Below, in pieces: positions 42,093 through 50,917 of a stretch of DNA of 51,419 bases; position 1 is the stretch's first letter; every line of letters begins with the position of its first letter. Source of the DNA: CAZEFK01 sp964511405 (GTDB lineage: Bacteria; Pseudomonadota; Alphaproteobacteria; Elsterales; Elsteraceae); the NCBI GenBank assembly GCA_964511405.1, contig CAZEFK010000012.1, positions 1-51,419 of the forward strand, read 5' to 3'. Made by a program: the position numbers and the translations under genes. The notes beneath the pieces were generated by a model. The model made no database searches. It had not been told where the DNA came from and worked only from the letters and a program-made list of their open reading frames with translations.

Positions 42093-42500
42093 ATGCATGC
42101 CCTCGTGGTCCCGGTCGCGGCCGGCCTCGCCGCGCTCGTCGCCGGTGCGGCCGATGCCGGCGGCGTCCCCACCCGCTATGTTTGCGACGGCCGGTCCGAG
42201 CCCCCTGCCCCGACGCAGATCCTCGACCGGCTGCCGCTGGTGCTCGACCGCGACCAGCACAAGGTCCTGCGGCTCGACCGCATGCCCAACATCCAAACCG
42301 TCAGCTTCGACGACCGGCGCGTGGTCGCCCGCGCCGCCGAGGTCGGGTCGACCTACCGGATCGACTGGACCCTGACCTTCACCTGGGCCGACCGCAGCTT
42401 CTCGCTGCTGGAGGTGACCATTGTCAGCGGCCGCCTCGATCGCACCGACAGCGCCCGTTTCGTCGGGCGCTGCGAACCGGTACCGGCCGCCGGAAGCTAG
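42093..42500 (+). CDS. Small exported hypothetical protein
   Basis: A 135-residue protein. The signal peptide is about 1-23 (LVVPVAAGLAALVAGAADAGG). The mature part has two cysteines (YVCDGR and GRCEP) that would bracket the domain as one disulphide, and alternating beta-type segments. Function unknown. GAGGGAG lies 10 bases upstream of the ATG. It is convergent with the MscS operon. Confidence 0.55.
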   Translation: MHALVVPVAAGLAALVAGAADAGGVPTRYVCDGRSEPPAPTQILDRLPLVLDRDQHKVLRLDRMPNIQTVSFDDRRVVARAAEVGSTYRIDWTLTFTWADRSFSLLEVTIVSGRLDRTDSARFVGRCEPVPAAGS

Positions 42501-42515
42501 CCGGCCCGCCGCCTC

Positions 42516-44039
42516 TCACCCCACGGTGAAGAAACTGCGGATGCGGTCGGCGAGGTTGTCCAGCACGCGGGCATGGCCAGGATCATCCACGCCCTGGTCC
42601 GGCTGGCGCAGGGCCCGGTCGGCCGCTTCGATCTCGAGGATCTCCTGGGCGACGCCGTCGACCACCGTCGGGTAGGCCGCCAGCAGCGGCGCGATCGCCG
42701 CCTTGTCGAGCTCGGCCAGGACCAGGTGGCTGACCGCCCGGACCGTCGCCAGGCGCGCAGCACCGGTCATCAGCGACATGTGGCCGAAGGTGCGGCCGGG
42801 GCCGAGCGCATGGATCTCCTGCTCGCCGCCGCCGCGCTCCAGCCGCACCGAGGCCGTCCCCTCCAGGATCACGAACATGGACTCGCCCGGCTCGGCCTGG
42901 CGGATCACCCGCTCGCCCGGGCCATAGAGGCGGATCCGGTGCTGCCCGGCGAGCCGGTCGAGCGCCTCCGGCGGAAACGGCCGGTACAGCGGCGAGTCGC
43001 CCAGCACGTCGCGCAGCTGCCGCGCCGGACCGGCGGCATCCGCCGGAACCGTCGCCTCGGGGGCCGCCTGCAGGCGGCGATTGACCGCCAGCCGGATGCC
43101 CGCGCGATGGAAGGCGTACCACAGGGCGCCGGCCACCTCGTCGCGGCGCAGCAGCGACAGATTCGGGTCGTCGTGCCAGAACAGCGCCTCGTAGGCGACG
43201 CCCTGCTCGGTCAGCTCCTTGACCAGCACCCGCGGCGCCGGCGTCGGCAGGACGTAGGCCATCCCGGCCATCGCCGCGACGCCGACCGCCTGAACCCGCC
43301 CCGGCGGCGCATCGATGTCGGCGACGAAGCCGACGGCTTGGCGCAACTGGTGGTTCGGCAGGTCCAGATTGGTCAGGCGCTGCGACGCCGCCTTGCTGTT
43401 GGGCAGAACCACCAGGTTGCCGTCATAGGTGCGCAGGCTGATCGACCGCCAGCCCGATTCGACGACGACGCCCCAGATCCCGTCGATCTGCACGCTGTCG
43501 CCGATCCGGAACGGCCGCGACAGGTTGAGCGCCAATCCGGCGAACACCTCCGACAGGGTCGGCTGCGCCGAATAGCCCAGGACCACGGCCAGGACGCCCG
43601 AGGTCGCCGCCAGCGCCGTGACGTCGTGGCCGAAGACCTGCGCGGCGACGACCATCGCGGCGGCCAGGTAGATGCCCAGGCTGGCCAGCCCGATCAGGAT
43701 CTCGGGTACGCCGGACTGATCGCCGCGGCGGAGACGGCCATACCACACGAAGCGGCGGAGCAGCGCATCGATCGTGAAGGCCGCCGCCAGCACGGCCAAG
43801 GTGGCCAGCACTTCGGTGACCGCGCGATGGGCACCCGCGGTGAGCGCGGAGGCCGGCATCAGCTGGTCGGCCATGGCCAGCGTGGTCGCCAGGAACAGGG
43901 TCAGGCTGGCGCCGGTCGCGACCCGTTTCCCGCCCCGCCGCCAGACCGCGACGCACAGGACCGCGGTCACCGCCGAGCCGGCCAGCAGCGCGAAGCCGAG
44001 CCAGTCGGCCACGCTGTCCCAGCTGTCGATCGCGAGCAC
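42516..44039 (-). CDS. MscS-type channel with C-terminal cyclic-nucleotide-binding domain
   Basis: A 507-residue inner membrane protein. About five membrane segments (14-33, 45-61, 78-94, 113-133, 141-157) lead into the MscS pore and beta-domain, with the family block TLSEVFAGLALNLSRPFRIGDSVQIDG at 161-187. A cNMP-binding domain at about 350-470 follows (RLYGPGERVIRQAEPGESMFVILEGTASV, FGHMSLMTGAARLATV). It would open under tension or nucleotide binding. The usual Glu of the phosphate cassette is His420; the cassette Arg (429) remains. Start is a GTG at 44039, five bases from the GntR gene stop, so it is co-transcribed with the sugar-acid operon. Confidence 0.85.
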   Translation of the reverse strand: MLAIDSWDSVADWLGFALLAGSAVTAVLCVAVWRRGGKRVATGASLTLFLATTLAMADQLMPASALTAGAHRAVTEVLATLAVLAAAFTIDALLRRFVWYGRLRRGDQSGVPEILIGLASLGIYLAAAMVVAAQVFGHDVTALAATSGVLAVVLGYSAQPTLSEVFAGLALNLSRPFRIGDSVQIDGIWGVVVESGWRSISLRTYDGNLVVLPNSKAASQRLTNLDLPNHQLRQAVGFVADIDAPPGRVQAVGVAAMAGMAYVLPTPAPRVLVKELTEQGVAYEALFWHDDPNLSLLRRDEVAGALWYAFHRAGIRLAVNRRLQAAPEATVPADAAGPARQLRDVLGDSPLYRPFPPEALDRLAGQHRIRLYGPGERVIRQAEPGESMFVILEGTASVRLERGGGEQEIHALGPGRTFGHMSLMTGAARLATVRAVSHLVLAELDKAAIAPLLAAYPTVVDGVAQEILEIEAADRALRQPDQGVDDPGHARVLDNLADRIRSFFTVG

Positions 44040-44044
44040 CGCGG

Positions 44045-44695
44045 TCAGGCCGGGACGGCGATCGGCCAGGGCTCGACGATGGTGTCCAGATGCAAGCCCA
44101 GCGCCGCCGCCAGGCCCGGTCCGTCATGGGCGGCGACGGCGGCGAGGATCGGGTCGTGCCGCCGCACGGTCTCGACCAGCGGCCGGCGATGCTCGGGCGC
44201 CCACAGCTTGAACCGGTGGGAATGCAGGATGCAGCGGGTCAGGATCTGGTTGACCGCCTGCAGCTGGGCGATGCCGAACAGCGCCAGATGGAAGGCCGTG
44301 TCCAACCGGATCACCTCATAGGCGTCGCCGGCCTCGGCCGCCGCCCGCATCTCGTCCAGGAGCTGTTCCAGCCGCGTGAGATCGCAGGCTTCGGCCTTGG
44401 CGGCAACGGTCAGCGCCGCCTCGGTCTCGATCTGGCGGCGGAGCGCCAGGATCACGCGGACCTCCTCCGGCACCAGTTGGGTGATGACCGTGCCCTTGTA
44501 GCCGGACCGCACCACCAGCCCGTCCTCCTGCAGGCGCAGCAGGATCTCGCGCACCATGCCCTGGCTGCAGCCCAGCTGGTGGGCCAGGCCGAGCTCGGTC
44601 ACGGTCTCACCGGCCTTGAGCTCGTTCATGATGATCGCGCGCTTGACGGTCTCGTAGACCGTCGCGCGCTGGCGCGGCGGCGCGCCGGCCAGCAT
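44045..44695 (-). CDS. GntR-family regulator with FCD domain
   Basis: A 216-residue regulator. N-terminal HTH (about 12-70) includes YETVKRAIIMNELKAGETVTELGLAHQLGCSQGMVREILLRLQEDGLV. The C-terminal helical FCD domain carries the Asp/His metal-ligand pattern, in RLDTAFHLALFG, LHSHRF and LHLDTIV. FCD regulators commonly bind hexuronates or related sugar acids, matching this operon's dehydratases. Its ATG overlaps the upstream esterase stop by one base (TGATG). Confidence 0.9.
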   Translation of the reverse strand: MLAGAPPRQRATVYETVKRAIIMNELKAGETVTELGLAHQLGCSQGMVREILLRLQEDGLVVRSGYKGTVITQLVPEEVRVILALRRQIETEAALTVAAKAEACDLTRLEQLLDEMRAAAEAGDAYEVIRLDTAFHLALFGIAQLQAVNQILTRCILHSHRFKLWAPEHRRPLVETVRRHDPILAAVAAHDGPGLAAALGLHLDTIVEPWPIAVPA

Positions 44696-45645
44696 CAGCC
44701 GGCCAACCGGCGCGCCAGAGCCTGCGCGCCTTTGGCGACGGCGGCGCGCGCAATGGCGACGTCACGGGTCATCTGCAGGAAGCCGTGCACCGCGCCCGGC
44801 CACGTGTCGAGATCGTGCGGAACGCCTGCTTCGGTCAGGCGCCCGGCCAGCAGCCGGGTGTCGTCGGCCAGCGGGTCGAGCTCGGCCAGGGCCAGATAGA
44901 GATAGGGCAGGCCGGCCAACGCGGCCCGCAGCGGCGCCGCCGGCGCCGGAACCGAGGCATGGTCCGGGCCGACGAAATTGGTCCAGTACCAGCGCATGCG
45001 CTCGGTCGACAGCCCGAAGCGGCCGTCGCCGTTGGCGCGGTGGCTGTCGGTGTCGAAGATCGGCGCGAAGCAGCCATAGAACAGCGCGCCGGCCGCCGGC
45101 ACCGGACCGCCGGCGTCGCGCTCGGCCACGCACACGCCCAGGGCCAGATTGGCGCCGGCGCTGTCGCCCGACACCGCCAGGCGCGCCGGGTCGAGCCCCA
45201 GCCGCGGCGCCTCGGCGGCCAGCCAGCGCCAGGCGGCGCGGCAGTCGTCCAGGCCGGCCGGATAGGGATGCTCGGGCGCCAGCCGGTAGTCGACGCCCAT
45301 CACCATCAGGCCGCTGTCCCGGGCCAGGCAGCGCATGGTGCGGTCGTGGCTGTCGACGTCGCCATTGGTCCAGCCGCCGCCATGGAAATACAGGATCGCT
45401 CCCGTCCCCTGCGACGCCGGCCAGTACAGCCGCGCCCGCATCGGCCCCGCCGGGCCCGGGATCGACAGCGTCTCGACCCGCGGCAGCTCGGGCAGGCCAT
45501 CGGCCCAGAACGCGGCCACGGCGGCTGCCAGCCGGCGCTGTTCGGCCACCGGCAAGGCCAGCGGGTCGTAAGGCGGGACGCGCTCGGCCAAGCGGGCCTG
45601 GGCGGCGCGGATCTCGGGGTCGATGTCGGATGCGGACGGCTGCAT
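44695..45645 (-). CDS. Alpha/beta hydrolase of the HSL (lipase/esterase) family
   Basis: A 316-residue hydrolase. The oxyanion hole HGGGW starts at residue 88, the nucleophile Ser162 lies in GDSAG (160-164), YRLAPEHPYPAG follows the HSL pattern, AELDPLADD holds the acid, and GAVHGF the catalytic His. No signal peptide, so it is cytoplasmic. It probably removes an ester group (for example acetyl or feruloyl) from the sugar acid handled by the operon. The gap to the dehydratase gene is 9 bases. Confidence 0.87.
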   Translation of the reverse strand: MQPSASDIDPEIRAAQARLAERVPPYDPLALPVAEQRRLAAAVAAFWADGLPELPRVETLSIPGPAGPMRARLYWPASQGTGAILYFHGGGWTNGDVDSHDRTMRCLARDSGLMVMGVDYRLAPEHPYPAGLDDCRAAWRWLAAEAPRLGLDPARLAVSGDSAGANLALGVCVAERDAGGPVPAAGALFYGCFAPIFDTDSHRANGDGRFGLSTERMRWYWTNFVGPDHASVPAPAAPLRAALAGLPYLYLALAELDPLADDTRLLAGRLTEAGVPHDLDTWPGAVHGFLQMTRDVAIARAAVAKGAQALARRLAG

Positions 45646-45654
45646 GCCGGAAGT

Positions 45655-47193
45655 TTACATCGTGGCGCCCACGGTCCAAGGCGCGAACTCGTCCTCGCCC
45701 ATGCCCAGCGTCTCGCTCTTGGTCTTTTCGCCCGACGCGGTGCGCACGATCAGCTCGAAGATGCGCTCGCCGCAGGCCTCGACCGATTCCGTGCCCTCGA
45801 CGATGCCGCCGCAGTCGATGTCCATGTCGTCGGGCATGCGCCGGTAGAGCGCGGAGTTGGTGGCCAGCTTCAGCGATGGCGACGGCTTGCAGCCATAGAC
45901 CGAGCCGCGCCCGGTGGTGAAGCAGATCAGGTTGGCGCCGCCCGCCACCTGGCCGGTCGCCGCCACCGGGTCGTAGCCGGGGCTGTCCATGAACACGAAG
46001 CCGCGCGCGGTCACGGGCTCGGCATAGCGGTAGACGTCGACCAGGTTGGTGGTGCCGCTCTTCGCGATGGCGCCCAGCGACTTCTCCAGGATCGTGGTCA
46101 GGCCGCCGGCCTTGTTGCCGGGCGACGGGTTGTTGTTCATCTCGCCGCCGGTCTGGCGGGTGTAGCCCTCCCACCAGTGGATCAGGTCGACCATCTTGCG
46201 GCCGACCTCGGGGCTGACCGCGCGCCGGGTCAGGAGATGCTCGGCGCCGTAGCTCTCGGGCGTCTCGGACAGGATCACGGTGCCGCCGTGGCGCACCACC
46301 AGGTCCGAGGCGGCACCCAGCGCCGGATTGGCGGTGATCCCGGAATAGCCGTCGGAGCCACCGCACTGCAGGCCGATGGTCAGGTGCTCCAGCGGCACCG
46401 GCTGGCGCTGGACCTTGTTGGCTTCGGGCAGCAGGGCCTCGATGCGCTGGATGCCGGCCTGCACCGTCTTGGCCGTGCCGCCCTGGTCCTGGATCACCAG
46501 CACCTGCAGGTCGGCCGATTGCTCCAGCCCGGCGCTCGCCAGGATGTCGGAGATCTGGTTGGCCTCGCAGCCCAGGCCCACCACCAGCACCGCAAAGAAG
46601 TTGGGGTGGCGGGCATAGCCGGCGATGGTCCGGCGCAGGAGCTCGATGCCCGGGCCGGTCGAGCCCATGCCGCAGCCGGTCTTGTGGGTCAGCGCCACGA
46701 CACCGTCGACATTGGGATAGTGGGCGAGCTTGCCCTCGCCCGTGAACGGGTTGGTGCGGAAGGCGTCGGAGATGTAGCGCGCCACCGTCGCCGAGCAGTT
46801 CACGCTGGTCAGCACGCCGATATAGTTGCGCGTCGCGACCCGGCCGTCGGGCCGCACGATGCCCTGGAAGCTGCGGCCGTCATTGGCGTACTGGGTCGGC
46901 CGCGCGTCGGCGCCGTAGGCATAGTCGCGCGCGAAGTCGCCCATCACGCAGTTGTGGACATGGACATGGTCGCCCGGCGCCACCGGCTGGCTGGCGAAGC
47001 CGATGATCTGGCCGTAGCGCCGGATCGGGCCGCCTTCCGGGATCACGGCCACGGCCAGCTTGTGGCCGCTCGGAACCGTGGCGCGGGCGGTTACGCCGGC
47101 TTCGGGCACCGCGCTGCCGGCCGCGATCTCGGCCCGGGCGATGACCACGTTGTCGGTCGGGTTCAGTCGGATCGTGCGCGCCGCGTCAGCCAT
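45655..47193 (-). CDS. UxaA-family dehydratase (altronate/galactarate type)
   Basis: A 512-residue iron-dependent sugar-acid dehydratase. N-terminal SAF-like domain at about 10-85 (TDNVVIARAEIAAGSAV ... GDHVHVHNCV), then the UxaA core with GIVRPDGRVATRNYIGVLTSVNCSATV, HKTGCGMGSTGPGIE, GLGCEANQ, GLQCGGSDGYSGITANPALG and ENNN-like GGEMNNNPSPGNKAGGLTTI. Either D-altronate (to 2-keto-3-deoxygluconate) or galactarate could be the substrate; the family cannot tell them apart by eye. Overlaps the AGE gene by 8 bases. Confidence 0.88.
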   Translation of the reverse strand: MADAARTIRLNPTDNVVIARAEIAAGSAVPEAGVTARATVPSGHKLAVAVIPEGGPIRRYGQIIGFASQPVAPGDHVHVHNCVMGDFARDYAYGADARPTQYANDGRSFQGIVRPDGRVATRNYIGVLTSVNCSATVARYISDAFRTNPFTGEGKLAHYPNVDGVVALTHKTGCGMGSTGPGIELLRRTIAGYARHPNFFAVLVVGLGCEANQISDILASAGLEQSADLQVLVIQDQGGTAKTVQAGIQRIEALLPEANKVQRQPVPLEHLTIGLQCGGSDGYSGITANPALGAASDLVVRHGGTVILSETPESYGAEHLLTRRAVSPEVGRKMVDLIHWWEGYTRQTGGEMNNNPSPGNKAGGLTTILEKSLGAIAKSGTTNLVDVYRYAEPVTARGFVFMDSPGYDPVAATGQVAGGANLICFTTGRGSVYGCKPSPSLKLATNSALYRRMPDDMDIDCGGIVEGTESVEACGERIFELIVRTASGEKTKSETLGMGEDEFAPWTVGATM

Positions 47194-48352
47194 GGTGTCC
47201 TCCTGCCGCGACGCCCAGGCGCACCGCCTCCGCCATCGCCAGCATCACGTGATACAGCACCCGGGACAGCAGCGGCACCGCCAACGGCCGCCCGGCCCGG
47301 TCGAGCTGGTTTGCCCAAATTACGCCATCCGCGGCGACATAGGCGCGGAAGATTGTCGCCACCGCCGCCTCGGCCGGTGCGCCCGCGTCACCGGCGAGCT
47401 CGCGCCGGGCCAGGCAGGCCTTCAGCCACTCGGTCTGCGGCCACAGCAGCTTGGTGCCGGCCAGGACCCGCCCCTCGGGATCGACCTCGTCCAGCGCCGC
47501 CGGCAGCCCCTCCCGGTCCAGCCCGAGATCGGTGCCGAAGCGGTAGAGCCGGTCGGCCCAGGCCACGGGCCGCGCATCCCCGGTCAGCCGGGCGTGATGA
47601 AGCAGCAGCCAGGTCCATTCGAACTGGTGGCCGGGCTCGCGCAGCCGGCCGGCCGCGCCCTCCGCCCGGCGCCAGTCGGCCGTGAAGAACTCGGCGATGC
47701 TGCCCGACTCGGGATCGAACAGCCGGCGCTCGAACAGGTCCAGGATCGGCTGCGCCCGGTCGAGCCAGCGGCGGTCGCCGGTCGCCGCGAACAGCGCCTG
47801 CAGGGCCTCCAGGAGATGCATGTGCGGGTTCTGGCGGCGGGGCAGCGGCATGGGCTCGCCAAGCCCGTCGACATGCTCGCGGAAGCCGCCATGGACCGGG
47901 TCGGCCAGGCGCCCGGCCAGGAATGCCCAGGTCCGCTCGGCCAGGTCGAGCAGCGCCTGAGTCGGCGCCGCTTGGTACAGCCAGGCCAGCGCGAACAGCA
48001 CGAAGGCGTGGTCGTAGGCGTCCTTGCGGCCGTCCAGCACCGCGCCGTCGCGTCCGACCCGATGGCGGAAGCCGCCGTCGGCCGGGTCGCGCAGCACGGT
48101 CTCCAGCGTCGCCAGGCCGTGCTCGGCCGCGGCCAGGTCGGCCGGGTCGCGCGTCAGGACATGGGCGTGGGCGAACACATAGGTCAGCCGGGCGGTCGCC
48201 AGGGTGCCGCAGCCCTGGTCGTGATCGAGCGGCCGGGCGCCGGGACCGAACGCCTCGACGAAGCCGGCCCGGCCCGGGACCAGCGCCAGGCGGCGCCAGC
48301 CCGGGACCAGGCGGCCGGTCAGCCAGCCGCAAAGGTCGGCCGGGACGTCCAT
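47186..48352 (-). CDS. AGE-family sugar epimerase/isomerase
   Basis: A 388-residue (alpha/alpha)6-barrel of the N-acylglucosamine 2-epimerase / mannose isomerase family. Seen: TLATARLTYVFAHAHVL near 50, YDHAFVLFALAWLY, NPHMHLLEALQALF with catalytic-type His, PGHQFEWTWLLLHHARL, and WPQTEWLKA. Such enzymes interconvert mannose and fructose or epimerise glucose-type sugars. The start at 48352 overlaps the ManD stop (TGATG). It may feed the mannonate branch, but the substrate is unknown. Confidence 0.85.
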   Translation of the reverse strand: MDVPADLCGWLTGRLVPGWRRLALVPGRAGFVEAFGPGARPLDHDQGCGTLATARLTYVFAHAHVLTRDPADLAAAEHGLATLETVLRDPADGGFRHRVGRDGAVLDGRKDAYDHAFVLFALAWLYQAAPTQALLDLAERTWAFLAGRLADPVHGGFREHVDGLGEPMPLPRRQNPHMHLLEALQALFAATGDRRWLDRAQPILDLFERRLFDPESGSIAEFFTADWRRAEGAAGRLREPGHQFEWTWLLLHHARLTGDARPVAWADRLYRFGTDLGLDREGLPAALDEVDPEGRVLAGTKLLWPQTEWLKACLARRELAGDAGAPAEAAVATIFRAYVAADGVIWANQLDRAGRPLAVPLLSRVLYHVMLAMAEAVRLGVAAGGHHG

Positions 48353-49560
48353 CACCAGTCGGTCATGGTGCCGTCGAGCAGGCGGTTCACCGGCAGGTAG
48401 GCGCGCTGGTAGGGGTACTTGGCCGCCAGCGCCTCGTCGATGTCGACACCGTGGCCGGGCACGTCGCCGGGATCAAGGAAACCGTCCTTGAAGCTGTAGG
48501 CGTGCGGGAACACGGCGTCGGTCTCGTCGGTGTGGCGCATATATTCCTGGATGCCGAAGTTCGGCACCGAGATGTCGAAATGCAGCGCCGCCCCCATGCA
48601 CACCGGCGACAGGTCGGTGGCGCCGTGGCTGCCGGTGCGCACATTGTACAGCGCCGCCAGGTTGGCGATGCGGCGCAGGTGGGTGATGCCGCCGGCATGG
48701 ACCACGGTGGTCCGGATGTAGTCGATCAGCTGTTCGGTGATCAGCTGCTGGCAGTCGTGGATCGTGTTGAACACTTCGCCGACCGCGAGCGGCGTCACGG
48801 TGTGCTGGCGGATGATCCGGAAGCTCTCCTGGTTCTCGGCCGGGACCGCGTCCTCGATCCAGAACAGGCGATAGGGCTCCAGCGACTTGCCGAGGCGCGC
48901 CGCCTCGATCGGCTTCAGGCGGTGATGGCAGTCATGCAGCAGGTGCGGCTCGAACCCGACCTTGTCGCGCAGGCGCTCGAACAGCTTCGGCACGAAGTCC
49001 AGGTAGAGCTCGGTCGACCAGCGGTTCTCGGTCGGCAGGTCGGCGTCGGCGGGCTCGTAGAACATCTTGTCCTTGGCCACGCCGTAGGTCGAATCCAGGC
49101 CCGGGATGCCGCTCTGGGCGCGGATCGCCTTGTAGCCCATCTCGCGGTAGCGGACGACCTCGTCGACCGTCTCCTCGAGGTCGCGGCCGTTGGCGTGGCC
49201 ATAGACCATCACGCCCTCGCGGCTGCGCCCGCCCAGCAGCTGGTACAGCGGCATGCCCGCGGCCTTGGCCTTGATGTCCCATAGCGCGGTGTCGACCGCG
49301 GCGATCGCGGTCATGGTCACCGGCCCGCGCCGCCAGTAGCAGCCGCGGTAGAGATACTGCCAGATGTCCTCGATCTGGTGGGCGTCGCGGCCGATCAGGC
49401 AGGGGATGACATGGTCGGTCAGGTAGCTCGCCACCGCCAGCTCGCGGCCGTTCAGGGTCGCGTCGCCGAGGCCGTACACGCCCTGGTCGGTCTCGATCTT
49501 CAGGGTGACGAAATTCCGACCCGGACAGGTCACGATCACGCGCGCTTGGGTTATCCGCAC
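48352..49560 (-). CDS. manD: D-mannonate dehydratase, enolase superfamily
   Basis: A 402-residue enolase-superfamily enzyme. With the GTG at 49560 as residue 1, the metal ligands fall at Asp210, Glu236 and Glu262 and the catalytic residues at Arg147, Tyr159 and His212, the numbering known for Novosphingobium ManD, which fixes the start. Position 314 is Ala, which as I recall goes with the mannonate-active subgroup (not verified). It dehydrates D-mannonate to 2-keto-3-deoxygluconate. AGGAGG lies 9 bases before the GTG, inside a small hairpin. First gene of the six-gene operon. Confidence 0.93.
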   Translation of the reverse strand: MRITQARVIVTCPGRNFVTLKIETDQGVYGLGDATLNGRELAVASYLTDHVIPCLIGRDAHQIEDIWQYLYRGCYWRRGPVTMTAIAAVDTALWDIKAKAAGMPLYQLLGGRSREGVMVYGHANGRDLEETVDEVVRYREMGYKAIRAQSGIPGLDSTYGVAKDKMFYEPADADLPTENRWSTELYLDFVPKLFERLRDKVGFEPHLLHDCHHRLKPIEAARLGKSLEPYRLFWIEDAVPAENQESFRIIRQHTVTPLAVGEVFNTIHDCQQLITEQLIDYIRTTVVHAGGITHLRRIANLAALYNVRTGSHGATDLSPVCMGAALHFDISVPNFGIQEYMRHTDETDAVFPHAYSFKDGFLDPGDVPGHGVDIDEALAAKYPYQRAYLPVNRLLDGTMTDW

Positions 49561-49592
49561 CGGAGGGTCCCTCCTCGAATTGGGCCTTGAGC

Positions 49593-49631
49593 TGCCCATT
49601 GGGCAAAATTGGCCTGGCCACATTACCAATT
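49593..49631. promoter_or_regulatory. Candidate operators between manD operon and binding-protein gene
   Basis: TGCCCA-T-TGGGCA (49593-49605) is a perfect odd palindrome. Just beside it, AATTGG (49607-49612) and CCAATT (49626-49631) form a second inverted repeat. Both lie in the divergent promoter region and could be sites for the GntR/FCD regulator encoded in the operon. Confidence 0.5.
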
Positions 49632-49725
49632 GACCGGTGCTGGCTGAAATGAAATTCTCGAATCCGTCGTGATCGCCGCGAACCGGCAGCCAAGCCGGGC
49701 GGATCGAAACGGGAGGACGGCACCA

Positions 49726-50904
49726 ATGCACAGAGGTCTGACAACCTGCCTGACGGCGACCGCAGCCCTTCTGTCCCTGGCTGCCGCCCCCGTGCAGGCG
49801 GCGTCGCCGCCACTTCCGACCGCGGCCCAGACCATCAACATCATCGATGTCGGTGGCGCCCTGGCGCTGACCCAGAAGTCAATCGAGGCCTACCGTAAGG
49901 CCCATCCCAACCTGGTGTCGCGCTTCGTCTTCCAGAAGGCCCCGGCGCCCGAGCTGGCGGGCAAGATCAAGGCGCAGCAGCAGGCCGGCCGGGTCGATAT
50001 CGACCTGGTCCTGAGCGGCACCGACGCGATCTCGGCGGGCATGGAGACCGGCGAGTGGCAGACCCTGACGCCCGACTTCAACGACAAGTTCCCGAACCTG
50101 GAGGCGAACTACCTGCCGGGGGCGGCCAAGATGAACAAGATGGCGAACGGCCAGGCCATCGCCGTCGTCTACACGCCGTCCGGCCCGCTGCTGGAATATG
50201 CGCCTGACCGGGTCAAGGACGTACCGGCCTCGACCGATGCGCTGCTGGCCTGGTGCAGGGCCCATCCCAACCGGCTGGAATATGCCCGGCCGGCCAATTC
50301 CGGGCCGGGGCGCACCTGGTTGCAGGCCCTGCCCTACCTCCTGGGCGACAAGGATCCCAGCGATCCGATCCATGGCTGGGACAAGACCTGGGCGTACTTG
50401 AAGGAGCTGAACAGCTGCATCGAGTACTACCCCTCGGGCACCGGCGCCACCATGAAGGAGCTGGGCGAGGGCTCGCGCGACATCATCCTGTCGACGATCG
50501 GCTGGGACATCAATCCGCGGGTCCTGGGCGTGGTGCCGAAGGAGGCCAAGATCGGCGCGCTCAAGGGCTTCCATTGGGTGGCCGACGCCCAGTACGTGGC
50601 GACGCCGAAGGGCATCGCCCCGGAGAAGCTGGCGGTCGTGCTGGATGTCATGGCCTGGATGCTGAAGCCCGAGAACCAGGCCTTCGCCTATGACGACGGC
50701 TACTTCTATCCCGGCCCCGCCGTGAAGGACGTGCCGATCACCATGGCGCCCAAGGAAAGCCAGGACGTGATCAAGGACTACGGCCGGCCGGAATATGCCG
50801 ACTGGATCGCCAGCGTCCCGGTCGAGATCCCGCTGTTCGGCAAGGCCCTGACCGACGCCTTCCACAAGTGGGACGACGAGATCGGCGGGTCGAAGATCAA
50901 GTAG
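49726..50904 (+). CDS. ABC transporter substrate-binding protein (family 1, spermidine/iron-like)
   Basis: A 392-residue exported binding protein. The signal peptide covers about 1-25 (TATAALLSLAAAPVQAA). The core is the type II periplasmic fold seen with PotA/FbpC-type transporters: INIIDVGGALALTQKSIEAYRKAHPNLVSRF, LVLSGTDAISAG, and DIILSTIGWDINPR. GGGAGGA lies ahead of the ATG. Divergent from the mannonate operon and followed after 13 bases by its ATPase gene, so it probably imports the sugar acid degraded by the manD/uxaA operon (inference). Confidence 0.88.
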   Translation: MHRGLTTCLTATAALLSLAAAPVQAASPPLPTAAQTINIIDVGGALALTQKSIEAYRKAHPNLVSRFVFQKAPAPELAGKIKAQQQAGRVDIDLVLSGTDAISAGMETGEWQTLTPDFNDKFPNLEANYLPGAAKMNKMANGQAIAVVYTPSGPLLEYAPDRVKDVPASTDALLAWCRAHPNRLEYARPANSGPGRTWLQALPYLLGDKDPSDPIHGWDKTWAYLKELNSCIEYYPSGTGATMKELGEGSRDIILSTIGWDINPRVLGVVPKEAKIGALKGFHWVADAQYVATPKGIAPEKLAVVLDVMAWMLKPENQAFAYDDGYFYPGPAVKDVPITMAPKESQDVIKDYGRPEYADWIASVPVEIPLFGKALTDAFHKWDDEIGGSKIK

Positions 50905-50917
50905 GAGCAGCGAGGCG

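Noticed and set aside
44785..47685. 966-codon plus-strand frame over the esterase and dehydratase
   Set aside because: Shadow frame in GC-rich DNA; it crosses two real genes and has no motif or ribosome binding site.
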